In this document: piece after piece, positions 1 to 8,332 of the stretch
Layout of the letters: each line of letters opens with the position of its first letter
How positions within the stretch are numbered: position 1 is the stretch's first letter
The notes under the pieces: generated by a model
Database searches by the model: none
The model's input: the letters and a program-made list of their open reading frames with translations, nothing else
Told to the model about the DNA's origin: nothing
Program-made: the position numbers and the translations under genes
Assembly (NCBI GenBank): GCA_012798535.1
Contig: JAAZMZ010000042.1
Coordinates: 1 to 64,000 of the forward strand
DNA from: Leptolinea sp.
GTDB taxonomy: Bacteria; Chloroflexota; Anaerolineae; Anaerolineales; Anaerolineaceae
Length of the DNA stretch: 64,000 nt
Direction: 5' to 3'

Positions 1-1
1 A

Positions 2-2056
2 GTCGGCAGCGGAAAGGAAATTAATCTGGCGACCGGAGATGTCTATGATTTTGAGTACGTGGACGATAACCGCTACAGAATGCACAACCTGCGGATCGAC
101 GATCTGTTCATCGGCGATTCTGCGCCGGAACCGACCGGAACAGTGACCGGTCCGACGGCTGCCAGCCCGATGGATGGCGGCTGGATCTGGCAGGATCCCG
201 GATATGAGACAAAACTGGAAGTCACTGACGGGCAGGTCAAGATGACCGTCCCGCATGGCAAATGCGCCGGAGTTTATTGCGATAATTCTCCGGTTCTCAT
301 GCACAAAGTCAGCGGTGATTTTGACCTGCAAACCACTGCCCTACTTGAGGGACCAAATGACCGCTGGGTGGAGATGGATTTCATTTTGTATGCCCCTGAT
401 TCCTTCATCGGATCAAATTCCAAACAGGAAACTGAAGACTCACTGTTGACACATACCCGCATGGTCGGCGCCGGATGGTCGCGGGTTTGGGGTCGTAGCA
501 TGCTTAAGAACATGAATCAGTCCTTCCAGTACGGCGGTAAAGAGATCCCGGATAAACCCGTGCTGCTTAAACTCACCCGCCGGGGAGATCTGTTCCGCAG
601 TTACTGGAGCCTGGATAACGGCACAACCTGGAATCTGGCCACTCACGAACAGATCGCAGTGCCCGAGACTCTGTATACCGGCTGGCTGTCCATCTACGGC
701 GGGGATTATCCCGGAGATCCAGCCCAATCCACCCTCACCCTTGCCAATATCAATTTGACCAGCGCGCCGTTAAACAGTCTGCCGAATCCAGATTGGGATT
801 ATGTATACCGGCAAGGTGTGGCCATTGGATCAGGTAATTCGATAGGATTGAAACTGGATGGTTCTGCACTCGGAGATGTGACAGCCTACCGCAGTGAAGT
901 CCTGCCGGGTGATTTTGAAATCATCGCCTATTTTCGGGCGGAACCCTGGCAGCATCAGCAAGGCCAGGGCCGCGGTTTCAGCCTGCTGGCCGAAACCATC
1001 GATGGGAATAAAGTAGCTTATGTCGGTGCTTTTCAAAATGACTTTAACAAATATCAGTTCCAGACGAATTTCAACATTGGCAGTGTACCGAGGGGATCAT
1101 GGCAGAAAATGGAAGGTGCCGGCTTCAGTGGCCGCCTGAAACTGTCGCGGGTGGGAAGTGTCATCCACGCCTACGTCGAATTGGATGGCGAATGGGTATT
1201 GATTGATAATGGGTATGCCGACCAGGTCAGCGAACCGGTGATGGTAGGTGTCCAGGTGTTCAACAATCAGGAAAGCACTACACCCTCCGCGGTCAAAACA
1301 AATTTCACCATCGAGCAGATCACCGGAGTATCGGAAATTAAGGCAAGCGCAACAGAAACCGGGGAACAACCAGCCGCCGAAGAAGAAGCCTCTGTTCCAC
1401 AGGAACAACCTTCTGTTGAATCCAAGGCTCCGGAAAGTGACGGTGAGGAAGAAACCGTGGAAGAATCTGCCACCCTGACCTTCAGCGATGATTTCTCACA
1501 GACTTCACCGGCCTGGAAGGTGGTTTCGGGTGCCCAAAACGGTCAGGTCGTTCGCGGCAACGGCGTCATGGGCTTTACGATCACCCAGCCGGGTAAATAT
1601 CTATCGGCGGAGGTTCCCTGGGGATTCGATGATCCAGTTCAGGACGTTTCCCTTGCCATGAAGGTAAAGGTTGAGACGCCAAATTTGGGTGCCTTCGGGT
1701 TATTCTGCCGGGTGAAAGATAGCAAAAATTTTAACATGGTGATGATCCAGACCAACGCTCAGGGCAGCGGATTCTACCGGTTCAGTAAAGGGAAAGAAGG
1801 CAAGACAATATATCTCACCGAATGGAAACAGTCGAACGCATTTTATGGCGGCGAGATCGAGGAACAGATCGAGTTTGACTGCATCGGCGATACCCTGACA
1901 TTGAAAGCCAATGGAAAATTGCTGGATGAAGTCGTTGACAGTGATATCAACAGCGGCAGGGCAATTGTCTATGCCGTTTCATATGATAAAGTTACGGCAG
2001 CCAACCCCTTCAAGGTCATGGTGGATGATTTCAGAACAGAAGCAATCATGCACTAA
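2..2056 (+). CDS. Secreted multi-domain beta-sandwich (concanavalin A-like) protein, 5' end missing
   Basis: The frame is open from base 2, so the gene begins left of the window; the GTG at 59 is only the first internal start-like codon. The visible ~685 residues contain three DUF1349/LamG-like beta-sandwich units: roughly the first 230 residues (containing WIWQDPGYE and YWSLDNGTTW), a middle unit ending near residue 425, and a C-terminal unit that follows an acidic Glu/Pro/Ser-rich linker at about 430-470. Such domains usually bind or cleave polysaccharides, or serve as adhesion modules on exported proteins. No catalytic motif could be identified, so function is unassigned. No signal peptide can be judged because the N-terminus is absent. 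The C-terminal unit ends in the 'FKVMVDDFRTE' strand typical of such domains. It is followed by about 220 non-coding bases before a separate oxidoreductase gene. Confident as a gene, moderate for the fold. Confidence 0.8.
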   Translation, partial: VGSGKEINLATGDVYDFEYVDDNRYRMHNLRIDDLFIGDSAPEPTGTVTGPTAASPMDGGWIWQDPGYETKLEVTDGQVKMTVPHGKCAGVYCDNSPVLMHKVSGDFDLQTTALLEGPNDRWVEMDFILYAPDSFIGSNSKQETEDSLLTHTRMVGAGWSRVWGRSMLKNMNQSFQYGGKEIPDKPVLLKLTRRGDLFRSYWSLDNGTTWNLATHEQIAVPETLYTGWLSIYGGDYPGDPAQSTLTLANINLTSAPLNSLPNPDWDYVYRQGVAIGSGNSIGLKLDGSALGDVTAYRSEVLPGDFEIIAYFRAEPWQHQQGQGRGFSLLAETIDGNKVAYVGAFQNDFNKYQFQTNFNIGSVPRGSWQKMEGAGFSGRLKLSRVGSVIHAYVELDGEWVLIDNGYADQVSEPVMVGVQVFNNQESTTPSAVKTNFTIEQITGVSEIKASATETGEQPAAEEEASVPQEQPSVESKAPESDGEEETVEESATLTFSDDFSQTSPAWKVVSGAQNGQVVRGNGVMGFTITQPGKYLSAEVPWGFDDPVQDVSLAMKVKVETPNLGAFGLFCRVKDSKNFNMVMIQTNAQGSGFYRFSKGKEGKTIYLTEWKQSNAFYGGEIEEQIEFDCIGDTLTLKANGKLLDEVVDSDINSGRAIVYAVSYDKVTAANPFKVMVDDFRTEAIMH

Positions 2057-2275
2057 TCAGACATAGAGGTATATATGAAACTCACTGGAAAACCATCAGT
2101 ATAGAATTTTCGCACAGGAATAACACATTGCCGGCAGACTGTATCAGGCAGAAATCGATCACAATGCAGGATATGTCATTATGGATATTCAAGGATAGTC
2201 CAATTGTCACGCAACGGATTCACGGAAATGCCGTATTAATGGGTAGCTAACATTCTTCCCTTGAAAAGGATCCTC

Positions 2276-3775
2276 ATGAACGATAATTCAGTGATCATCA
2301 TTGGCGGCGGAATCGCCGGACTGGCTGCGGGTATTTACGGTCAGATGAACGGTTATAAGACATCCATTTTTGAAATGCACAACCTCCCCGGCGGATTGTG
2401 CACCTCCTGGCAACGCAAAGGGTACACCTTTGACGGCTGCATCCATTGGCTGGTGGGTACAAATCCAGCATCCAGCTCACATCTTATGTGGGAAGAACTT
2501 GGCGCATTGAAAGATGCGGCCATTGTGGATCATGAAGCGTTTATCACCGTCAAAGCTCCAGACGGAAAGACTTTTACCATGTACAACGATATCGACCGGC
2601 TCGAGAAACATATGCTCGATCTCGCTCCGCAGGATGAAGCTGTGATCAAAGACCTGTGCGGCGCCGTCCGTAAACTAGGTTCTCTCGATATGCCGCTTGA
2701 TGATGCCAAAGGACTGGGCGCCCGGATCAAAGGCCTGATAAAAATGTCGCCAATGATCTCCATTTCCCGGAAATATGGAAAGACATCTGTAAAAGATTTC
2801 GCCCGCCGATTTAAAAATCCTTTCATGCGAACAGTCTGGGAATTCATGTATGATATGCCGGACTTTCCCCTGATGGGCGTGATCACCACTATGGCATGGA
2901 TGAATCGCAAAGACGCCGGATATCCCATCGGTGGCAGTCTGCCTTTCTCCCAATCCATTGAGAAACGCTACAAAGACCTGGGAGGAGAGATTCAATACAA
3001 CGCTCGGGTGGAAAAAATACTTGTGGAAAACGAGCGCGCGGTCGGCATCCGGTTGACAGACGGCCGGGAATTCCGCGCCGCACGAGTCATCTCAGCAGCC
3101 GATGGATTCTCAACGATCAACCATATGCTGGAAGGTAAGTTTCAGGACCCTAAACTGCAGGAGTATTACAGAAAAGGAGAGATCTTTGAACCGCTGGTCA
3201 TGGTTTCTCTGGGTGTCAACCGCGACCTTTCGGCGTATCCGCCGACAACAGTCAACATTCTGGATACACCGATCGTCATTGCCGGTGAAGAAAAAAAATA
3301 CATTCAGGTAAAACATTACTGTTACGATCCAACCCTTTCTCCAAAAGGCAAATCCGTCGTCATGGCCATGTTCAGTTCCACGTATGATTACTGGAAGAAA
3401 TTGGCGGAAGACCCTGAACGGTATGACGCCGAAAAGAAACAAGCCGCTCTCACGGTGATTTCGACGATCAACAAATTTATCCCCGGATTCGAAAAGGATG
3501 TGGAAGTGGTGGATGTGGCCACCCCGTTGACCACCGAACGCTATACCGGCAACTGGCAGGGTTCTTTTGAAGGCTGGCGTTTGACCACCGAAAACTTGAT
3601 GCAGGTTTTCACCGGTGGATTGCCGCATACCTTGCCGGGTTTGAAAAACTTCTATATGGTCGGGCAATGGGTTGAACCAGGCGGCGGATTGCCCACCGCG
3701 GGTATGTCTGGCCGAAATATATTTAAACGCATCTGTAAAGAAGATGGTAAGGAATTTAAAACCACCCGCGTCTGA
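2276..3775 (+). CDS. Phytoene desaturase-like (CrtI/FAD) NAD(P)-dependent oxidoreductase
   Basis: A 499-residue flavoprotein of the CrtI/CrtN/protoporphyrinogen-oxidase-like superfamily. The N-terminus carries the dinucleotide-binding GxGxxG signature (IIIGGGIAGLAAG) followed by the FAD ribose acid (FEMHNLPGGLCTSW). The C-terminus has the FAD-contacting 'YMVGQWVEPGGGLPTAGMSG' type motif. The family desaturates or isomerises carotenoids, retinoids and other hydrophobic substrates. There are no carotenoid genes nearby, so the substrate cannot be named. The start is placed at ATG 2276 because AAAAGGA lies 5 bases upstream; an in-frame TTG at 2261 overlaps that ribosome binding site and is less likely. 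It stands alone and is followed by a clear terminator. Confidence 0.85.
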   Translation: MNDNSVIIIGGGIAGLAAGIYGQMNGYKTSIFEMHNLPGGLCTSWQRKGYTFDGCIHWLVGTNPASSSHLMWEELGALKDAAIVDHEAFITVKAPDGKTFTMYNDIDRLEKHMLDLAPQDEAVIKDLCGAVRKLGSLDMPLDDAKGLGARIKGLIKMSPMISISRKYGKTSVKDFARRFKNPFMRTVWEFMYDMPDFPLMGVITTMAWMNRKDAGYPIGGSLPFSQSIEKRYKDLGGEIQYNARVEKILVENERAVGIRLTDGREFRAARVISAADGFSTINHMLEGKFQDPKLQEYYRKGEIFEPLVMVSLGVNRDLSAYPPTTVNILDTPIVIAGEEKKYIQVKHYCYDPTLSPKGKSVVMAMFSSTYDYWKKLAEDPERYDAEKKQAALTVISTINKFIPGFEKDVEVVDVATPLTTERYTGNWQGSFEGWRLTTENLMQVFTGGLPHTLPGLKNFYMVGQWVEPGGGLPTAGMSGRNIFKRICKEDGKEFKTTRV

Positions 3776-3801
3776 TACCGGATGCTGCCGGTTTGTAAGT
3801 A

Positions 3802-3832
3802 AAGCTCCCCGAAATATCCGGGGAGCTTCTTT
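3802..3832 (+). terminator. Rho-independent terminator after the CrtI-like gene
   Basis: Perfect 10-bp stem AAGCTCCCCG / CGGGGAGCTT (3802-3811 and 3819-3828) with a 7-base loop, followed by CTTTG. It lies 27 bases after the stop codon and also sits between convergent genes (the next gene ends at 3866 on the other strand). Confidence 0.8.
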
Positions 3833-3865
3833 GTTGCGTAGATTTCAAACGTTTTTACTACTGGT

Positions 3866-6730
3866 TCAGTTCGCTTCTGAAATCTTCATGTTATCAAAAT
3901 AAATAGTGGCCGGTTTGGGAGAAATAGCCGAAGCATAGTTATTGACACTCCACAGGACATCTTTGTTGCCCGGTTTCGTCATGACATTGCGAATATCATA
4001 AATCTTGACACCATCCTGATATAGCTCCATATATCCGGTATTGTCGCTCTTAGAGTTGTAATATCCGGTAATGTGCACCCACCGGTCAGTCGGGAAGGGT
4101 ATCGGATTGGCCTGAGGATACATGATATCCGTATTGGCAATATCACCTCCAGGAGTATGGAACATCACGCACTGAAGTATTCCATTTGAGTCCTTAAGAA
4201 TATTCAGGTGGAAGATGGGTTTGTCATAGTACTCATCCACACTTTTCCACTGCCATACGTTCCACCAATCACCCGGTTCAATGTTACTCGGAACATAGAT
4301 ATCCGCTTCATACACACCTAAAGGAGTGGACGGAACAGCATACGCGAAAAGGTAGGCAACCGCGCTCTTAGAATTTGGGCTGATGGATAGGGCTGCGGAA
4401 TAGTTCCCAATAGCCGGTGAGCTGACCACACTCTCTGAGGCATAGTTGCTGTCTCTTACAAAAGCCTCTCCAATTCCGCTGAACTGTGAGAAATTACCCG
4501 TTTCAAAGTTCACACTAAAAACGGTCTTTCCGATCGTACCAGATGAGGTTGTTGGAGTTGAGGTTGCAGTTTTTGTGGGAGTCGGGCTGGCCGTGGCAGT
4601 TTTTGTGGCAGTTTTTGTCGGTGTGAAGCTGGCAGCAGGAGTCCGGGTGGCGGTTTTGGTGGGAGTGAAACTGACCGCAGGTGTCGTGGTTTTTGTGGCT
4701 GTCTTTGTGGGAGTAAAACTGGGAACCGGCGTGTTTGTACTGGTTGGCTGTGAACCTGAAGAAGAATCATCAGACACAATGAATGCGTCCAGGTCAATAT
4801 AGCCGCTTAACCGGTTTATGGTGATGGTATGTATACCGGCTGATAATTCCGGGCTGGTCCATCTTTTCTGCCAGACAATTCTCCAGGAAAAGGTGTTCAA
4901 CTCAGTAACCGGGATTCCATCGATGATGATCTGAACAGTTCCATGATTGAAATATGTGGAGTAAATATAGTCAACCCGCGTTCCATTGAATGTTAGGCTG
5001 GCCGTGGAAGGGCTGATACTCGTGATGTGATTGGTCTTATTCAACGGGCCGCGAGCTGTCATCTTCTGCCAGGTCCCTGTGTACTTCACGTTGGAGGAGG
5101 TATCATCATAGGTACCGGCTCCCACAGCGGTTGTGGTGGAACTTGCAGCCGCAGCGAAGGATTTGACAGTCTGGATTGTACTGGTCGGTGTAAATGTCGG
5201 TGTGTTGGTAGGCAGGGGTGTGTTGGTGGGTAAAGGAGTGTTGGTTGGAACAGGAACAGCCGAAAAATCCTGCACCGTGTTCCCGGTTATTGATAACATT
5301 TCCTGGCCGGCCGGTTCAAATGTGAATCCCGTCAGTGAAGGTATGACAGAACCAGACCAGTTATATGGGACGGTGAAGGCATAATTTCCAGCGCCATCCG
5401 CCATAACCGGTGTTCCCCCGGTATAAGAGATGGTCGCAGCAGGCACACCGGCATTACCTGAAATCGTGATGGTAATGGGCACCGCGCTAAAATCCTGTGC
5501 CCGATTTTCCACCACATTGGCAAATGTCTGCGCGGGTGGATTGAAAGTGTATCCGCCCAGAGATGGAATAATGGAACCGGACCAATTGTACGGAACAGTT
5601 GCCGTATAGATTCCATTTTCATCCGCGGTCACCGGCGCCGCACCACTGACATCGATCAACGCGGAAGCCGCACCGGCATTTCCGGATATTGTGAATGTGA
5701 GCGGTGTCATCGAGAAATTAGCCGCCTGATCTGACTGAACGCCGGCAAAATCCTGGCTGGCAGGAGAAAAGGTATAACCGGCCAATGATGGTGTCACCGT
5801 GCCAGACCAGTTATACGGGACTGTGAAACTGTAGTTGCCGGCATCATCTGTAAAGACGGGAGAACCACTGCCATATTCAATGGTGGCGCCGGCTATGCCG
5901 GTATTGCCCGAAATGGTAAAAGTCATCGCAGCAGAGGAGAAATCAGCCGTCTGGTCCGATTGGACACCGACAAAATCTCGAGCGGGTGGGTCAAATTTGT
6001 AACCGGCCAGTGAAGGGATCAGCGTACCGGACCAATCATAAGGAACCGACACACTGAATCCTCCGGCCTCATCCGACCCGACAGGCGAAAGGCCGGTTAC
6101 ATCGAGTGTCGCACCGGCAATTCCGGTATTTCCCGAGATTGTGAAGGTGATCGTTTCAGCAGAGAAATCCAGTGTTTGATTTGCCTGCACATCGCTGAAA
6201 TCCTGGCTCGCCGGCGAAAAATTGTATCCGGCCAGATTTGGCGTAACACTACCCGACCAGTTATAAGGCACAGTGATGGTATACAGGCCGGATTCATCGG
6301 CTGTATCAGGTTCGCCGCCGGAGAAATCGATCTTTGTGGAAGCTACCCCGGCATTTCCCGTGATGGTGTATGTGATTGGTTTTCCGGTAAAGTTGAAGTT
6401 TGCCAGGTCAGATACCATAGTGACCCCGGGATACCCTGTTTCAGGTGAGGCGGTATAACCCGCGGCAGGTGTCGCCGAAACATTTCCGGTAATATTCTCG
6501 GTAATTCCCGTGATAGTGTAAGATTGACCATCTGGCGCAATCTCAGCCGGCCATTCCTGGGTTCCACTCGTAAACTTTACAGAGGCTATGGAATTGGCAG
6601 GTGTAATCACACCGTGGATACTGTAGAGTCCGGAAGCATTGACCGTCAACGGTGTTACCGGCAAAGCGGAAATTGAAATCACCAGTACCGATAAGACTCT
6701 TAGAAATACATTCTTTTTACGTACTACCAT
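3866..6730 (-). CDS. Large secreted protein: five 75-residue repeats, Thr/Pro linkers and a polysaccharide-lyase-like C-terminal domain
   Basis: 954 residues. A signal peptide occupies residues 1-32 (KK, a hydrophobic core, then VNAS). A degenerate first unit is followed by five 75-residue repeats at residues 119-493, each with 'TISGN.G', 'VPYNWSG', 'PSLAGY.F.P' and 'DFSA' landmarks; these resemble prealbumin/Cna-B-like stalk modules. A short PTNTP linker leads to a beta-sandwich of about 130 residues that may bind carbohydrate, then a long TPTKTAT linker, then a C-terminal domain of about 220 residues containing 'GDWWNVWQWKS' and 'LYQDGVKIYDI'. The last domain is clearly homologous to the lipoprotein at 32016-32936 and recalls the Polysacc_lyase (PF14099-like) jelly roll. 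The start is supported by GGGAG 8 bases before the ATG. Likely a cell-surface or released protein acting on glycans; enzymatic activity is an inference. Confidence 0.85.
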   Translation of the reverse strand: MVVRKKNVFLRVLSVLVISISALPVTPLTVNASGLYSIHGVITPANSIASVKFTSGTQEWPAEIAPDGQSYTITGITENITGNVSATPAAGYTASPETGYPGVTMVSDLANFNFTGKPITYTITGNAGVASTKIDFSGGEPDTADESGLYTITVPYNWSGSVTPNLAGYNFSPASQDFSDVQANQTLDFSAETITFTISGNTGIAGATLDVTGLSPVGSDEAGGFSVSVPYDWSGTLIPSLAGYKFDPPARDFVGVQSDQTADFSSAAMTFTISGNTGIAGATIEYGSGSPVFTDDAGNYSFTVPYNWSGTVTPSLAGYTFSPASQDFAGVQSDQAANFSMTPLTFTISGNAGAASALIDVSGAAPVTADENGIYTATVPYNWSGSIIPSLGGYTFNPPAQTFANVVENRAQDFSAVPITITISGNAGVPAATISYTGGTPVMADGAGNYAFTVPYNWSGSVIPSLTGFTFEPAGQEMLSITGNTVQDFSAVPVPTNTPLPTNTPLPTNTPTFTPTSTIQTVKSFAAAASSTTTAVGAGTYDDTSSNVKYTGTWQKMTARGPLNKTNHITSISPSTASLTFNGTRVDYIYSTYFNHGTVQIIIDGIPVTELNTFSWRIVWQKRWTSPELSAGIHTITINRLSGYIDLDAFIVSDDSSSGSQPTSTNTPVPSFTPTKTATKTTTPAVSFTPTKTATRTPAASFTPTKTATKTATASPTPTKTATSTPTTSSGTIGKTVFSVNFETGNFSQFSGIGEAFVRDSNYASESVVSSPAIGNYSAALSISPNSKSAVAYLFAYAVPSTPLGVYEADIYVPSNIEPGDWWNVWQWKSVDEYYDKPIFHLNILKDSNGILQCVMFHTPGGDIANTDIMYPQANPIPFPTDRWVHITGYYNSKSDNTGYMELYQDGVKIYDIRNVMTKPGNKDVLWSVNNYASAISPKPATIYFDNMKISEAN
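5252..6376 (-). repeat. Five tandem 225-bp coding repeats (75 residues each)
   Basis: Within the 954-residue protein, residues 119-193, 194-268, 269-343, 344-418 and 419-493 align without gaps. Key positions are ITFTISGN at the start, VPYNWSG near position 36, GY.F.PA near 50 and DFSA at the end. Units have diverged at the DNA level, so this is an old protein repeat array rather than a recent slippage product. Confidence 0.9.
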
Positions 6731-7176
6731 AACAAAACTCCCTTCAATCAGTTGCCATTCGATTTGCAGAATGGATCAGATTTTTTAAACAGGCGTTAGA
6801 TAGTACGAGGTTTTTCTTACTTTGCTGCTATCTTTATCTCGTACTATTCTATGGATATTTGCTCGAAAAACGGTTAAAATTACGTTAATTTGTTGTTTGC
6901 AATATTGATAGTAAATAACCAATTTATAACCTTGCATAATGCGCACTTTCTGACATTCGCTGTGTTTCTTTACTTCTTTTGAAAACAGCAAATACATATC
7001 CATCGATCAACCCTGATTTCCATCCAATCTGTTGATCGGATGACCTATCGGGATTGACCCGAATTCGTCTTTGTATCCAGAATTTTGTGGTCGGAGAAAC
7101 TGACCTTATTAAATCAATGTTGTCTTCCGGATATTATTCCTGGAGCATTTTCGGAGCTGTTTAAGAGGACAGACCA
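6731..7176. promoter_or_regulatory. 446-bp AT-rich intergenic region with a 10-bp inverted repeat at 6800-6847
   Basis: No credible gene; a 72-codon minus-strand frame here lacks a ribosome binding site and coding character. The region is the upstream side of the 954-residue secreted protein. ATAGTACGAG at 6800-6809 is repeated in perfect inverted form at 6838-6847 (CTCGTACTAT). A nested AGATAG/CTATCT pair lies partly inside, so in the minus-strand transcript it could form a hairpin or serve as a dyad operator about 70-115 bases before the start codon. Confidence 0.4.
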
Positions 7177-7875
7177 TCACATGTTGCTGGACTTGATCCA
7201 ATCTACCACCTGTCCCAGATGCTCCAATTCCACGAATTTTGCAGCCAGTTCTTTCGGGAGATCGCAATGTTCATGCATCCACATCAAACGGCTCGGGATA
7301 TATACGGCATGAGCGTTCATTTCCAGTACGGGTAGAATATCTGACCGCATGGAATTGCCGATCATCAGAAACCGTGAGGGATCCACTTTATGTTTTGCAA
7401 GTATAGCTGCATAAATTTCACGGGTTTTGTCTGCCACCACCTCCACATAGGAAAAATATTGGCTCAGGCCAGAGCGTTCCAACTTTTTTTGTTGATGCAG
7501 CAGATCTCCTTTGGTGATCAGCATCAAAGGATATGATCTGGACAACGCAGATAACATCGGTTCCACATGATCGAACAGGTCGACTTTCTGTTCCAGCATT
7601 TGATGCGCAATATTGATGATCTGTTGAATATCCGCCGCGTTGATTTTTTCATCAGTCACCTGTATGGCCGTCTCGATCAATGAAAACACAAAGCCGTTCA
7701 CACCATATCCAAAATGGGGGATGTTGCGGGTTTCGATGCCATCCAGCCGGGCATCCAGATCCGTTGGAATACCATAAGGTTTCAAAATGGTGTGAAAAGT
7801 CTTCCTTCCCTCCTGGTAATAAGCTTCATTCTCCCAGAGGGTATCATCAGCATCAAAGGCGATTAAATCGAACAT
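7177..7875 (-). CDS. HAD-superfamily hydrolase (haloacid-dehalogenase-like phosphatase)
   Basis: 232 residues, typical for a subfamily-I HAD phosphatase. Motif I is FDADDT at residues 7-12, with Asp8 the expected nucleophile and Asp10 the acid/base. Motif II is 'LMLITKGD', a lysine follows in the 'KKLERSG' stretch, and motif III/IV is 'IGNSMRSDILP'. A helical cap occupies about residues 18-95. The substrate cannot be read from sequence; members hydrolyse small phosphate esters. AGGAG six bases before the ATG supports the start. The gene is flanked on both sides by long non-coding stretches and appears monocistronic. Confidence 0.85.
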   Translation of the reverse strand: MFDLIAFDADDTLWENEAYYQEGRKTFHTILKPYGIPTDLDARLDGIETRNIPHFGYGVNGFVFSLIETAIQVTDEKINAADIQQIINIAHQMLEQKVDLFDHVEPMLSALSRSYPLMLITKGDLLHQQKKLERSGLSQYFSYVEVVADKTREIYAAILAKHKVDPSRFLMIGNSMRSDILPVLEMNAHAVYIPSRLMWMHEHCDLPKELAAKFVELEHLGQVVDWIKSSNM

Positions 7876-8332
7876 TTCGACTCCTGAAAGGATCTTATTG
7901 AATGATGGTGTGATTCAGGCAGCCGTATTTTTATAGACGGCGAAAACTGATAATCACAAATTGATAAAGCAACTCTACTAAACAATTCTCCGAAAAATTC
8001 TACCAATAAATCGGAAAACAAATCCAAACCCTGTCTATCCGTAGGTTTCCACAGGGAGAAATTGAAAGTGACGATTCGAGGAAAGTTTTGCCGGTATGGG
8101 TTCAATGAGGTTTACCCGTGTGTTGGGCTCCTGGCCAACAGGGTTTCTGCGTATTCAAAATACATGATATAAGCATAAGATAAACACTTATGTATAATAT
8201 TAATAAGCTTGTACGTTAATCTTAAAATTTCCTGGTATGGTTTTAACTCAATATGGGGAAGAAAAGACCGATGTTGGGTAATGCGTCTCATTATTGCAGC
8301 AGGTATTCATTGGTCTCGTAAGGTCAGGAAAG
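7876..8332. other. 457-bp intergenic region, AT-rich, possible promoter near 8193
   Basis: No supported gene. A TATAAT hexamer at 8193-8198 overlaps a small inverted repeat (CATAAG at 8174-8179 and CTTATG at 8187-8192). No good -35 box is present, so this is only a weak promoter candidate for the plus-strand sugar transferase gene at 8333. Confidence 0.3.

Noticed and set aside
4446-4802. Val/Gly-rich 118-codon frame on the plus strand
   Set aside because: It is the antisense reading of the Thr/Pro linker of the 954-residue protein; composition and lack of a ribosome binding site show it is not a gene.
5252-6376. Regular 225-bp spacing considered as a CRISPR or non-coding satellite
   Set aside because: The repeats are in frame, diverged and encode a coherent 75-residue protein module.
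6785-7003. 72-codon minus-strand frame in the intergenic region
   Set aside because: No ribosome binding site, AT-rich composition, and it contains the inverted repeat; better read as regulatory DNA.
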